Source of the DNA: Botryotinia globosa
Lineage: Eukaryota; Ascomycota; Leotiomycetes; Helotiales; Sclerotiniaceae
Assembly (NCBI GenBank): GCA_014898425.1
Contig: RCSZ01000008.1
Coordinates: 124,001-188,000 of the forward strand
Direction: 5' to 3'
DNA: 64,000 nucleotides
The position numbers and the translations under genes are program-made. The notes below the pieces were generated by a model, which searched no databases, had not been told where the DNA came from, and was given only the letters and a program-made list of their open reading frames with translations. Positions 11,231-22,565 of the stretch are shown here, piece by piece; the stretch's first letter is position 1; every line of letters begins with the position of its first letter.

Positions 11231-12293
11231 ATGTTCAAAACATCTTTCAATCGACTCTTCCAATCTTCTAGTAAAAAATACATCGCTTCTCCGTCTCGTT
11301 TTACACCTACATTTCACACCACCACACGAGCCATGTCATCCTCCGACTCCCCCAACAGACCAAGCGGTCTCATCGCCACATCCGGCATTGAGCTCCTCAC
11401 GTGGGGAACCCCCAATGGACATAAAATCAGCATTTTGCTCGAAGAGCTCAAAGCCGCTTATGGAAAGGAATACACGTATCAAGCGATTAACATCATGGAG
11501 AACATCCAAAAGGAAGAATGGTTCACGAAGATCTGTCCGAATGGTAGGATTCCGGCCATTGTGGATCATGATCGTAATGGCTTTGCGGTGTTTGAGGGAG
11601 CGGCTATTTTGGCCTATTTGACGAGGAATTATGATGTTGAGAGGAAGTTTAGTTTTGAGGAGGAGGAGGATAGGAGTAGAGTTGAGCAGTGGGTTGCTTG
11701 GCAGTGAGTTTTTTATATTTTTTTATCTCTTCATTTCTCTGTTCATCTTCCTTCTTTGAATTTGTCTTCCTTCCTGAGAAGGAGGAGGGAACGCCAGAAT
11801 AATCAGATAAAAAGAGTACATCCAGCTAACAAAATCCAGACACGGCGGTCTCGGCCCCATGCAAGGCCAAGCAAACCACTTCTACCGTCTCGCCAAAGAA
11901 CGCATCCCCTACCCAACCCAACGCTACATCGGCGAAAGCGAGCGTCTCTACGGCGTCCTCGATGCCCACCTCGCCGATCGCGAGTACATCGTCGGTCCCG
12001 GGAAAGGAAAGTACAGTATTGCCGATATCGCGAATTTCAGCTGGGTCAACGTGGCTTATTTCGCGGGGGTGGATTTGGCGAAATTTGTGAATCTGGAGAG
12101 TTGGTGGAAGAGAATCAATGAGAGGGAGGCGGTGAAGAAGGGGATTCGTGTGCCGAGTGAGAGTCGATTGGTTAATGAGGCCTTTAAGAAGAGGTTGGAG
12201 GAGGAAGCGGAGTTTAGGGAGGGAGAGGAGAAGTTGAAGAAACTGGGGGAGGAGGCTAAGGAGAAGTATGGGTATAAGTATGCTTCGCCTTGA
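11231..12293 (+). CDS. Glutathione S-transferase, Ure2-like
   Basis: This is a glutathione transferase of the fungal Ure2p/YfcG-like group, probably a glutathione-dependent oxidoreductase or detoxifying enzyme. Exons are 11231-11703 and 11840-12293 (308 residues); the 136 nt intron restores VEQWVAWQHGGLGPMQGQAN. The thioredoxin-fold N-terminal domain has ELLTWGTPNGHKISILLEEL and NGRIPAIVDHD with FEGAAILAYL. The helical C-terminal domain has RYIGESERLYGVLDAHLADR and YSIADIANFSWV. In-frame ATGs occur at 11183, 11231 and 11333. The 11231 start adds a Ser/Arg-rich leader (MFKTSFNRLFQSSSKKY) resembling a mitochondrial presequence, while 11333 (MSSSDSPNRPSG) would give the usual cytosolic length. 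The very acidic and basic C-terminal extension after about residue 270 is longer than in typical bacterial members. Confidence 0.85.
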
Positions 12294-14160
12294 TTTTGTC
12301 TTGATTGGGGGTGGATAGGTTATTTGGATGCGTGGATGCGTGGATGTATGAATGCATTGAATGTGAGATTTGTAGAGAGGGAAAGAGAACAAAAGGTCTG
12401 TTATAATAATACGATATAAAGTATAATGTAGATTTGATTTGATCTCACTCCTAAACATCAATCACAAAATCTCAAGCAGTAAACAAACGTGATAATCAAG
12501 ACCAGACCCATCTAACCAACCATTAACCTTCTAATCGAAGAACGCAATCATGGTTATCATCATTATCACAATCAACTCGAACTAATGGGGGCAAGCCCCC
12601 AAACCCCCATTTGCTCGCTGCGCTCGAGAGTTGGGTTTGTGTACTGGTAAGTAGGTGTGCGGTGTAGTATAGTGTAGATTCACATAACAAATTTAGTGAA
12701 AATAGGAAGACTGAATGTATAAAACAAGACCAGTTATATATCCATGGATGCTTGTGGTTGTTTATCCCATATCATACTATACCACCTCATCTGTTTTTTC
12801 TTTTCTTTTCTTTTCTTTTCCATTTCTTTTCATATCCTTTCTCTTTTATATATATTCTCTTTTATATATATTCTCTTTTATATATATTCTCTTTTATATA
12901 TATCGCTCATCCTTACAGAGTACATCCACCCGAGGCACCGCATGCCCTCAATTCGCGTGCTCGAGTCTTTTTCGGCTAAAACACGATTCATTCACATTCA
13001 TTCAGATAGTTCATACTCCTCGAAAGTAGCCGGAACACTGCTTGAACCAATCGTGACAATCCAACCACCTTCCTCCATCTTGATGCTCGGCTGAGATTGC
13101 TTTACTCTCGAATCTAATCTTATCATAGACATTGTATTCAAGTGCTGGACTAGGTAACCTTAATAATAAGGTTACTGGTCCACCCCGCACAACTCGCGCA
13201 ACAAGGTTGTAATTCCGATGAGTACCTACTGCAGAGAAAAGGCTTATGCACACATGGCAATTGAGTGGTCATTACATTCCTCCATTCGGATTTTCTAGAC
13301 TTTATTTCGACTTGCTGGGATTTGCGTGGCTGGATTGGATTGCGAGGTTCTTCGCATGAGCTCCCGCAAGCATAAATCGTTCGTGCGGCATGATTCAATA
13401 TTGGTTTGTCCCGCTCGCTCCCTGCATGGATATGGTCACCCGCCATCGTGTGGTGCTCAGTCTTCATGATTGCCGAGTCCGGTAACTTTAGTTCAATGTG
13501 TCTAAAATGATGTGCATAGAAATGGGGTGGCTTGGATTTGTCGGTGTTTCTTCTTTTCTTACGTGGATTGCGCAAATCGAATGGATTGTGTGGATGTATG
13601 AGTATAGTTACATGTACAGTACAAGGATTATAGCAAGTGCTACTTTGGATATTCAGTATGATGAGAAGCGTGTTGTGCGTGTGTAGAAATTTTGGTATAG
13701 CTAGTGGTTTATATATTTGATGGGATAGCGCTTGAAACGCTTTCTAGTATAGACTTTCCAAATCGCCATTTTTGAGCAAGTCTCATCGGTTGTATAAGTG
13801 TGGCGGTGTGAAGATATTGAACATTCAAGGGCTTGTTGTTATAGTTCTCATCGGATTGTCGATACAAGTCTCATATTGTCGCTATTCACATATTGTATAT
13901 CACCCATACATACATGTCCACGTGTTCGGACTCACCTAGCAGGTGATCTCCCCTCAAACCATTCTTCTCCTTCTCGAGCTTCAAGTCTTTCTATTTGGAG
14001 GATTCCATAAATACACCATATTACGCTCGACTTAAATCATCTTCTCTATCCTTCTCCAATTTTACGCACATTTGCGCAGTTCCACAACCTTTCATCTCGC
14101 TCTGGTTGGGTTTCATTTCGATAAACATACTGAGCATTCTACGCTTCCGGATTATCCAAG
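12294..14160. other. Intergenic region with hairpin and 16-nt tandem repeat
   Basis: No supportable gene in 1.9 kb. It holds a GGGGGC-AA-GCCCCC hairpin (12587-12600) followed by the GC-rich TTGCTCGCTGCGCTCG, a (TTTTC)n run (about 12791-12820) and four copies of a CTCTTTTATATATATT 16-mer (12841-12903). A 141-codon minus-strand frame at 13150-13575 has no recognisable motif. The last 150 bp contain the likely promoter of the carboxylesterase. Confidence 0.5.
12841..12903. repeat. 16-nt tandem repeat, four copies
   Basis: The unit CTCTTTTATATATATT repeats four times without visible interruption, directly after a TTTTC-type run. It lies between the GST and carboxylesterase genes. Confidence 0.85.
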
Positions 14161-16012
14161 ATGTTACTCGGACCGGCAATCACGGTCTGCTACCTCATTA
14201 CAACCGCTATCTCATCACCGATCCAAGTTAGAGCAAAGAATCAAACTTCTCTTGTAGATCTAGGATATGCTGAGTATCAAGGTACCTTATTAAGTTCAGG
14301 AATCACTCAATACCTAGGAATGCGATATGCATCTCCTCCTCTTGGTGATTTAAGATTCCGCGCTCCTCAACCACCTCAAAGCTCGAATACTGTCCAAAAC
14401 GCCCAAACGGTATGTAATTGATCACATTCCAGATTCGATATTCACTAATACTAACGTTCTCTGATAGTTTGGACCAATTTGTCTCGCTACGAACAACGGT
14501 CCCACCTCTTCGCAATCGGAGGATTGTCTTTTCGTTAATGTATGGGCGCCTAGTACAGCTACACCGGCCTCCAAACTTCCAGTATGGGTCTTTATACAAG
14601 GAGGTGGATATATCTCCAATTCCAATGCCAACTTTAATGGCTCGACAGTAGTCAATACATCGAATAACGAAATTGTCTTTGTCAATTTTAACTATAGGGT
14701 TGGACCATTTGGATTTTTGACAAGCGAGAAAGTGAGAGAAAATGGTGATTTGAATGCTGGACTTCTTGATCAACGTTTTTTGTTACATTGGGTTCGAGAT
14801 CATATTGCTCAGGTATGTGTAGATTTCTTGTTTACTTGTAAATATTAATGAAAGTATAGTTTGGTGGCAACCCGGATCATGTGGTAATTCATGGAGATTC
14901 TGCTGGTGGTGGTTCTGTCGCGCTCCATCTTACTGCATAGTGAGTCTATATACCTACAGAGATGCTCCTTTACTAACTCCATAAAAGCGGAGGAAGAAAT
15001 GATAATCTCTTCATCGGTGCAATTGGCGAATCTCCTTTCTTCCCAACACAACCCCTCGTACCCGAATTAGAATGGCAATTCGATCGTTATGCAAATGCAG
15101 CTGGTTGTGGATCGGCAGGCGATGTCCTCGCGTGCTTAAGAACTCAAAATACAGCTGTTCTTCAAGCTGCTAATGTTGCATCTCCGTATCCCGGGCAGAG
15201 CGGAAGCCCGCTTTTTTATTGGACGCCAACTATCGATGGGGATTTTATAAGGGACTATCCTTATGTTCTTTTTGAGAAGGGATTGTTTGTCAACTTGCCG
15301 ATTATGTTTGGAGGTTTGTTATTATATCTTCTCCAAGTCTCACTGAGATATCACTGATCAATTTCAACATTTAGACGTAACGAACGAGGGTTCAGTCTTT
15401 GCTCCCAACGCCGCCTCTCCAAACGACATATCTACATTTTTCAAAAACAACTATCCCGGCCTCACCTCCGCAGATCTCAACTCCATCAACACACAGTACC
15501 CCCTCACCACACCCCTCCCAAAACACAACGCATATTTCCCCTCCGCCTCCGCCGCCTACGGCGAAACAACCTTTGTCTGTCCCGCACTCTTCATGTCTAC
15601 CCACCTCGCCACCTTCAACACCGCAAAGCAAGTTTGGTTCTACCGCTTCAACGTCCAAGACACGGATAACATCTCCGCCGGGCTCGGCGTCCCGCACGTC
15701 TTCGAACTCCCTGCCATTTTCGGACCCGGAAATACGCAGAACGGAGACGGAGGCAGTTATCTGAGCTACAATAGACAGATTGTGGGAGTCACGATGAAGT
15801 ATTGGATTGGGTTTGTGAGGGAGCTGGATCCGAATCGGGGAAAGGATGCGGGGGCGCCGCATTGGGAAAATTTGGGAGAGGTGAGTGCGGCGGGGGGGAG
15901 GCTGCGGAGGTTGAAGATCGAGACGAATGGGACTGTGATGGAGGAGATTGAGGGGGGGTTGGTAGAGAGGTGTAATTTTTGGCGGGGGTTGGCGGGGAGG
16001 ATGGAACAGTAG
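14161..16012 (+). CDS. Secreted type-B carboxylesterase/lipase
   Basis: This is an alpha/beta-hydrolase esterase of the carboxylesterase/cholinesterase family. Exons are 14161-14409, 14468-14812, 14860-14939, 14988-15313 and 15375-16012, giving 545 residues; introns are 47-61 nt. A signal peptide is predicted at the start (MLLGPAITVCYLITTAISS). Family signatures are GITQYLGMRYASPPLGDLRF, SEDCLFVNVWAP, the oxyanion segment QGGGY (usually HGGG), GLLDQR and the nucleophile elbow HGDSAGGG with Ser at about residue 212. The acid residue is likely the Glu of VTNEGSVF and the His that of GVPHVFELP. Four introns all restore frame and motifs. The oxyanion motif starts QGG rather than HGG. Substrate is unknown; extracellular lipid or plant-ester hydrolysis is inference. 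Confidence 0.92.
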
Positions 16013-16988
16013 TTTGATTTTGGGGGCTGCATGGGGTTGGGCGGTTGGGTTTCCGGTGACTTTGGTATTGGTATTGGTTTTGAAAGAAGATTGAATGGTG
16101 ATTATGCAATGGGTTTAAGTACCTGGATGGTTTCTATGACTCATATCGTTCAGAGATGGCGTGTCGATGATGCTTCATGGGAATCGGATTAGGGAAGTCG
16201 GTGGGTTTACAGGGGCATTGCATTAGATTGGAGTCTTTCTATGAATTAGGGTCTCGCATTACATTGCTGGATGCATGATATTTGTACTTACATATTGATA
16301 ATCAATGATTTTCAACATCAATCGCCTATGATGAATTCGATACGATGCGAAACGAAGTGATGAGAAGAGATAGATCAGACGCATAACTTTTACAGACACC
16401 CATTGATGAGGAGCCAGTATCTTAAAACGGATTTGAGTCCTCACTTCTTACGCAGATACATGAAGAGCTCACTTTCACTCACCCAATATATGACCATTCC
16501 AATCCTCCCCTCCTTCTATTTTCTCGCTTCGCGCTTGCGACACGCGGGATTCCCACACGATACCAGATGTGGAGATATATGTGACGGGTGATATACCTGC
16601 ACAGGATGTAGTAAATGGATGAAGGGATTTAGAACATAGCTGGATCATCGTTGGTTCTTGATGATTTTGGGGGTTTCCCATGGGTCTGGCGTGATGAGGT
16701 GATTGTGTTTTGGAACGATGTAGGTGGCATGGAGCTTGGAGCTTGGAGCTAGTTTGGAGGAACGATGATAATTGATCGTGGTATCTATCATAAAAACGGT
16801 TGGTTGAACAATAATTGAATAATTGTTCATAGGATAATAATGTTTTTTTTATTTTTAAAAAAGGTAAATGAAGTGAAAGTCATGATGTCAGTCTTTAAAG
16901 CTAAGAAAATAGTGTAGTTGTGGAAACTTTACGATCGTCTAATCCTTCTACATTTGAAAATTTCCACCAAAAATTCATAATCCGCACC
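16013..16988. other. Convergent intergenic region
   Basis: This is the 3' flank of the carboxylesterase and of the minus-strand hydrolase. No coding sequence is supported. A short GGTATT run occurs at about 16064-16078 and a GGAGCTT triplication at about 16733-16752. Nothing else stands out. Confidence 0.5.
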
Positions 16989-18606
16989 TTACAACTTACT
17001 CCCTTCACTCTTCACGCCAGCTCTCTTTGGTGGTCCGCCAACTCTTGTCTTCCATTCTTCAGAAAATGTCTGTTTCTCAATCAAGCTCTTTTTAGTCCAT
17101 TCAACATACTCTTCCTGTTCTCTTCTCCACCTCTTTAATTCTTGTCCTATCCAGGGAGTCAAAGCATCTGCACATTGAACTGTTGCTTCTTGCGCCACAA
17201 GATGACCTATTCCTTCCAGCACGACCTCTTTCACTTTTCCTTCTTTAGCCCCCCCGCTTCCTCCGTGTCCAGTGCCCGTTAAAGTTATTTTTTCAACCCG
17301 AGATTGGTGATAACAAACGTCGCTTTTAGCACCGTAGATATAGAGAACCGAGGGACGGAGTTGCGGAAGTCTTAGAAGAGTATTGATTGGTTCTGGGCGA
17401 TAAAAAGGATATTTTGATGGACTATTCTCGTGTAGATCCGGGATGAGATCTGGACGAGTGATAGTTTTGCCATCTTTGGAGAAAGCTTCCCAAGATGGAC
17501 GCATGAAGGAGAAGCATTCTTGGTGTTTGGTTGTGGTTAGGGTTGTGCTGCCTGATGGCTCATTGGGGTAGATAGTAGTCGGGGTTGAGCGGATGGCATA
17601 TTGACACCAGCGGTCTAGGACGCGGGAATCCCATTTTGAGTATGCTTTTGATTTTCGGAAGGAAGCTTCGGCAGCGGCACGGGAGGGCCAGAGGTCACGG
17701 CGGAAAGTGGAGAGTTGATTGGGTGAGGTAATGCCGGAGGGAGTAGATGCATATTGTTGGATTATGGGATCGAGCATTATAAGGGTGGTTAAAAGGCGGG
17801 GGTGTATGAGGGAGAGGTTGGTGAGCATATTAGCGCCTAAAGAATGACCGATTCCAATTATAGGAAGAGGCATTTGGGAACGGTAGGTATTGACCATGTG
17901 GAGAAGATCCCGGCCGTGATCCATCCATGATGCTGGAAGGTGTTAGATAGTACTGGATATGACAAGGATTCGTAGAATTAAGTTGAATCAAGTGACTTAA
18001 AGAGCGCCGTGATGTTAGGGACATATGTGGATTGTGTTTCGATTTGGATGTAAGGCCCTAGTAGGGATTCCAGTCTACGTCACAAAATCGACTCTTATGC
18101 GTGCAACTTGCAAGCGCCTCTGCCCACACTTGTAGAATCCGAAGGGCTACATTTCTGGATCATAGCTGACACCGCGGTAATGTGATAAAAAATAATCTAT
18201 CAACCAAGAAAACTAGCACGTACGATCATTTCCCAATAACTGTTCATTTAGAACGCTACTAGCGCCTTCGTGAGCCAAATCGGCTATCCAAATACTTCGT
18301 ATCTTAAAGCCATTAGCTTTTGCGCGTGCATGAACATCTTCCCATAATGGCTCATATAATTCCTGTACATCTTTAGCTCGTGGGATTATTCAAACGCATG
18401 GGAAAGTCTACCTTCGGATAACCATTTGCATGAGCCCCAATTATAGTCACATCTCCTGGTTGTGGATTGGGATTATCTCGAGGTATGTATTGCTTGATTG
18501 CTAGACGTAACACATCTTCTTGGGTATTTGAGGTGGCACGAGGGTATTCTCTAATGTGTTGACATTCGAGAGTGTGTTCCTTTACCTCGAAGATTGTGGA
18601 GTGCAT
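16989..18606 (-). CDS. Alpha/beta hydrolase with C-terminal SKL (peroxisomal)
   Basis: Exons are 18606-18412, 18362-18224 and 17932-16989, giving 425 residues. The chain ends GVKSEGSKL, a canonical type-1 peroxisomal targeting signal. The nucleophile elbow is GIGHSLGAN with Ser at about residue 142. Oxyanion and strand features are GDVTIIGAHANGYPK, and a late His lies in EGIGHLVAQE. Exon 2 supplies LYEPLWEDVHARAKANGFKI and SIWIADLAHEGASSVLNEQL, typical of the fungal group that includes Lpx1-like lipases and AKT2-type peroxisomal hydrolases found near secondary-metabolite genes. No such cluster is visible here. Intron 1 is 49 nt and intron 2 is 291 nt. The start at 18606 (MHSTIFEVKEHTL) is favoured because the upstream extension is hydrophobic and Tyr-rich and spans a TATATATA run. 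Substrate unknown. Confidence 0.87.
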
Positions 18607-19319
18607 GATGGGGTAAATGTGGGGGATGAACCCTTGTGTTGTTAGGTGAAAGGGGTATATATATATATAGTGAAGGCACAGCACAGAGAATGAAGTATCA
18701 ATATTCTTTGACCTTGATTTGAAGAATTGTATGTAAAGAATTGAACATTAGTTTCTGTTCATGAACAACGAAACATACAGAGATTTGCGTACCAAGCCGG
18801 CATGCGTTACAAGCCTCGGCCCCAGCCCGGTAACGAGGTTAGCGGTAAAGGGGGGAAGCGGGAATTATCTACGGTAGTAGTTTTTAGTTTTAGTATAATT
18901 CACCATTTAATTATTTTAATTATTATTTTAATTATTATTGGGCTGAAACATCCCGATACATTTTAAACACAAAGTTCCCCTATTAATGAAGTTTTTATCA
19001 ATATTGTGAAAACCAAAGGCATGAAACGCTTTACCCCGTTGATCGAAGTGAAGGGGTGTGTAATCTCTCACGTGATTACCTGTCAAAACCAATCAGTTGA
19101 CCCCTGTTGTTTTAGCGTGTTTTCTTAAAGTACGTGATTCAAGAAACGCGCATCAATTCGCGTTTGTCGATTTTGTAGATCAAACACAATTTCAACATTT
19201 CGACATTACAACAAGCAAACATTGTAGCAGTATTTATTACCAAGGCTTTAGCCAATTTATTGCACTTGTTGCTACATTTTATACACTTTTCTATTGTGCA
19301 TGTAGATTTGTATCTCAAT
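18607..19319. promoter_or_regulatory. Divergent promoter region, hydrolase and RTT107
   Basis: A 713 bp gene-free region between two divergent starts. It contains a TATATATATATATA run close to the hydrolase start (about 18657-18670), an A+T-rich block with repeated TTAATTATT (18900-18940), and a CACGTGAT E-box at 19069-19076. Confidence 0.45.
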
Positions 19320-22062
19320 ATGACTGAAGTAGAAAGTGGCGCCGCTCCGATCCCCCTCTTCGATAGCTGTGCTATCACTATCATTGTGAGCGAAGAGCTT
19401 CCAATACCTCAAGCAAGACAGGTATACCTCGCCAAAACTATCCTTGATGTTTTTTTGTGTGTACTGACATGAATTGGTAGTTGAGAGAAATTCTTGAGGA
19501 CAATGGCGCTTCGGCAGAGATTAAGAAAACAGACGATAGCATGAACTTGGAGGAAGTCACCCATATTATCTCTACTACAACCGACTTCGCATGTTATGAT
19601 AAAGCAGGTCTCTTGCTTGTACCGGTCATTACACCTGAATGGGTCACACAATCTCTCAGTAGACGCAGACAAGCACCAATTCGTCCTTACACACCAGATG
19701 AACGATATATCTTTTCCAATGTCCACCTTACATGCGCAGATATTCCACAGGGCGATAAAGTTGCGATAATTGGTGCTACATGTGCCATGGGTGGAATGGA
19801 AAGTAATAGCTTAACAAAATTGGTCACTCATATTTGTGCTCTTAGTATGGATCATCCAAAGTGTCAGGCGGCGAAGGACAAGGGATTAAAATGCAAAATT
19901 GTCCTTCCGCAGTGGTAAGTGTTTCGACTTTGTCGCATTTTCTCAACTAATCAAATATAGGTTTGATGATTGCTTGAAGTTAGGAAAACGCATAGATGAA
20001 CGACCATATTTACTCCCAAATCCCGAAATATTCCTCTTGAACCCTGAAGATAGTCTGCCAATACCTTCCTCCTCACGACTTGAAGGTGCTACTGCAGCGC
20101 ACTCAAACATGCTCGAGACTCCAACTGCTTCTCCTATACAACGTAAATTGGATGTTTTTAAGGATAAGAAGGTGATGTTGTCCAAAGACTTGGACCTTGG
20201 TAGCCGACTCACCAGATTACTTTCGGATCTCGTCGAACATGGACAAGGTACAATTACAAACTCAGGACGTCAAGCTGATATGTTTGTTTGTAATTACCGA
20301 GAGGGCAGAAATTATGTCATTGCCTCTCGATCACCTACAACACACGTGGGTAATCTTTCATGGCTTTACTATATGATTGCTCACAATACATGGACAAATC
20401 CCACTCGGAGACTTCTTCACTACCCTATTCCGAAAGGAGGGTTACCAGGTTTCGAGAATTACAAGATAACCCTCTCCAATTATGGTGGTGAGGCACGCAT
20501 CTACCTTGAAAATTTGGTAAACGCTGCTGGTGGCGAATTTACAAAAAGCATGAAGCAAGATAATACACATCTGATCACCGCTCGAAAGGCTAGTGAGAAG
20601 TGTAATGCAGCTGCCGAATGGAATATCAACATGATCAATCACCTTTGGCTTGAAGAAAGTTATGCCAAGTGCGAGGTTCAGATATTAACGAATCCTCGTT
20701 ATATTCATTTCCCTCCAAGAACAAATCTTGGTGAAGTTATTGGCCAAACTCAATTTGATCAAAAGGCTTTGGAGAGAAAATACTTTCCCAAAGATCCTAC
20801 ACCAGGTCCGAATAGTCCAAAGCCTTCCAAAATGAAGAACTTGACAATTCGAGATCGGGATGTAGATGGAGATGGAGACCACGATATGGATGGCGAAACT
20901 GAAGATGAGGGGGCTGAAGTAATTGCACCTCCTCCAAAAGCTAAAGGCAAAGGCAAGGTAACTTCCACAAACTCTGTAGTCTCTACAAATGTTCTTTCTA
21001 CACCGGCTGGCAAGAAGCGCACATCTTTGGACAAAGAAAATGATACCCCTTCATCGACTAGTAGTCGGAGCGCTAAGAGTAAAGCAATCAATGCCCTTCA
21101 TCAATTGGCTCCTGATATTGCAAAGTACGAATTAGAGAAGAAGAGAAAAGGGCATGTATTTGGGGGTGATCGGGCTGCGAATAAAATCGAGAAGGAACGA
21201 GATTTGCAACGCAATTCGAGTCCAGCGGTAAAACATCAAGAAAATGATGAGGACAGTGACAGTGGTAGCGAGGAGGTTGATGTTCGCCCATTAAAGAAGG
21301 CGAAAACTGCATCAAAACCAGAAGTCCAAGTTCGCATGCTTGTTACTGGTTACAAGGCTTGGTCCAATCCGGATGCGCCAACCAAGGAGGATACAGATAC
21401 TGTAAGTTGATTCATCTGTTCTGTCACGACCTTTGCTAACCTTCGCTAACCTTCATCAGAAAAAACTACGTAGTCTGGGCATCTCTCTGTGGACTGGTTA
21501 TGGAAAAGTCAATATCATGGCTGCACCCAAAATGGTTCGGACTAGGAAATTTCTAGTCGGTCTCGCACATGGACCTACCGTCGTATCAGAGAAGTACATT
21601 GAGGCGTGTATCAAAGCCGGAAAGATGCTGGACGTTGAAGACTTTCCATTGGTAGATGCAGAAAACGAAAAGAAGCACAACGTCAAGTTGAAGGATGCTT
21701 TGAAACGTGCGACAGTCAACAAAGGTCGACTTTTAAACACAATTCCAATATATTGTACTGTCGACATCGACAATGGCGTTGAAACTTATCGAGAAATCGC
21801 AGAAGTCAACGGCGCCACTTTTGGTACTTTCAAAGGACGTCCAACTATCAAACCTACCAAGCCGGAAGAAGATGATGGACCCCCAGAACCAGTTTACTTA
21901 ATCAGCAGCGACAAGAGATCTGAACAAGCTCTATATTCGAAGTTTGAAGAGATGGCTAAGGCTGGAAACATGGATCCGAGGATTGTCAAAGTGGAATGGT
22001 TGTTAGATGTTGCTATGTCTCAACAAAACAAGTGGGACAAGAAGTATTTGCTGAAGCGTTAA
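19320..22062 (+). CDS. RTT107: Multi-BRCT DNA-damage scaffold Rtt107/Brc1
   Basis: This protein recruits repair factors to stalled or damaged replication forks and binds phospho-H2A through its last BRCT pair. Exons are 19320-19421, 19481-19914, 19961-21401 and 21460-22062, giving 859 residues. Four BRCT units lie in the N-terminal half (about 12-105, 125-200, 245-325 and 345-430), including GVI-like cores such as HIISTTTDFACYDKAG and conserved Trp ends (VITPEWV, VLPQWFDDC, HLWLEESY). A charged Ser-rich linker (about 440-630) with DGDGDHDMDGE and NLS-like KKRTSLDKE follows. The C-terminal BRCT pair (about 637-855) has RTRKFLVGLAHGPTVVSEKY and VKVEWLLDVAMSQ. The six-BRCT layout, 4+linker+2, is diagnostic for Rtt107/Brc1. 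The start gives a 34-codon first exon that forms the beginning of BRCT1. Confidence 0.92.
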
Positions 22063-22565
22063 TTTGAGCAAGTGGATGGTGAAGCTTCAATTAATGTTCT
22101 TGCTGGCGATTAGGGATGGCGATGTATTCATATACCTTTTGGACTTTTTGGTTGGACGGATGGATTACAAAAGAAAAGAAGCGATGTCCTTTGCAGGCTG
22201 GAGGTATTTTGGGAGCTAGATGTAATATTGATATATCGGGTTGTATTTTAGCTTATGAGATACGTATATCATGAATTTTGTGTAAAACGAGTGTCCTTGA
22301 TGCAATGCTTCTTCCAATAGGTTTGTCTAGAGGGATAGTATAGTATCTCTAAGGGGCTGTAGTTGGTTAAATGTCAATGTATTTGGGGTATCATGGTTCC
22401 TATCTTTCTATGTCTACAATCTTCATGTTCCTGACGCCGTGATTCTCTCAGAGCGCTCGATGCTGAGGTCCAATTTTTCCCATCAAATGACGAGATACGC
22501 ATCGTCGCTCAAGTATATGTGATAAGATTGGATATCAACACCACCTCTCACTCCTTTCATTCCTT
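22063..22565. other. Convergent 3' flank of RTT107 and the CCDC174-like gene
   Basis: About 500 bp without a gene; it must hold both 3' UTRs and terminators. No repeat or RNA gene is seen. Triplicated CCTTTCATT at about 22554-22577 overlaps the end of the minus-strand gene. Confidence 0.45.

Noticed and set aside
13150..13575. 141-codon minus-strand frame in the 12.3-14.2 kb gap
   Set aside because: No motif, no splice partner and no conserved context.
14410..15374. Possible pseudogene status of the carboxylesterase because of internal stops
   Set aside because: All stops fall in four short introns with GT..AG ends; the spliced frame keeps all catalytic motifs.
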